Source: Actinomycetes bacterium (lineage in GTDB: Bacteria > Actinomycetota > Thermoleophilia > RBG-16-64-13). From it: DNA of 6,264 bases. Position numbers and translations under genes: made by a program. The first letter of the stretch is position 1. The number at the start of each line of letters is the position of its first letter. Location: NCBI GenBank assembly GCA_021815245.1, contig JAKAHF010000156.1, positions 1-6,264 on the forward strand. Reading direction: 5' to 3'. Below the pieces are notes generated by a model. The model did no database searches and had not been told where the DNA came from. It saw nothing but the letters and a program-made list of their open reading frames with translations. This document shows, piece after piece, positions 6,188-6,264 of the stretch.

Positions 6188-6264
6188 ATGAGACAAGACT
6201 TCGCATGGATGGTAAGACCCACTGGTCAGGAAGCATGGGTCGGTGGGAAGGGAACCATCGTCTG
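6188..6264 (+). CDS. N-terminal fragment of a gene downstream of the Fe-S subunit, possibly NrfD-like membrane anchor
   Basis: Twenty-five codons are visible before the window ends, with no stop. The peptide reads MRQDFAWMVRPTGQEAW then VGGKGTIV. A short polar lead with a W-x-G-G-K-G stretch entering a hydrophobic segment resembles the start of NrfD/PsrC-type multi-helix anchors of molybdoenzyme complexes, which often follow the four-cluster Fe-S subunit gene. The 19-nt spacing and the ribosome binding site support an operon with the Fe-S gene. The fragment is too short to prove the family; the open reading frame itself is likely real. Confidence 0.5.
   Translation, partial: MRQDFAWMVRPTGQEAWVGGKGTIV

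Overview
The window comes from a high-GC bacterial genome and is almost fully coding on the + strand. It holds the end of one gene, three complete genes plus one large multidomain gene, and the start of another. The high GC content, the GCGG lipoprotein cleavage region followed by a long Thr-rich linker, and a terminator-like stem without a U tract all fit an actinobacterium (Thermoleophilia, Coriobacteriia or related uncultured lineages). This is an inference, not a firm assignment. The four-cluster ferredoxin-like subunit near the right end suggests an anaerobic or facultative respiratory lifestyle.

Layout. Positions 1-167 are the C-terminus of a LivH-type permease. Its stop overlaps the start of a remarkable 893-residue protein (167-2848) that fuses a LivM permease, a LivG ATPase and a LivF ATPase in one chain. 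After 73 nt comes a lipoprotein substrate-binding protein of the LivJ/LivK type (2922-4238). A perfect 14-bp GC-rich stem (4301-4336) then probably ends this transport unit. Next is a stand-alone Asp/Glu/hydantoin racemase superfamily protein (4477-5337) with both catalytic cysteines. The gap after it is almost filled by a symmetric 157-nt imperfect palindrome (5340-5496). Beyond it lie a DmsB/PsrB-type protein with four [4Fe-4S] cluster motifs (5521-6168) and the first 25 codons of a further gene (6188 onward), possibly an NrfD-like membrane anchor.

How the parts may work together. The first three genes make a complete HAAT-family (branched-chain-amino-acid-type) ABC importer: LivH + LivM/G/F fusion + binding protein. 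Its ligand may not be a branched-chain amino acid, because the binding protein lacks the serine that LIVBP uses to hold the amino-acid backbone. The racemase could act on the imported chiral compound. The Fe-S protein and the following gene look like the electron-transfer and membrane parts of a molybdopterin oxidoreductase whose catalytic subunit is outside the window. Base composition changes (about 70% GC in the racemase gene, about 57% in the Fe-S gene, by hand counts) at the palindrome, so the two halves may have different histories. The most noteworthy observations are the triple LivM-LivG-LivF fusion and the palindromic element. No CRISPR array, tRNA, rRNA, transposase or defence gene was seen.
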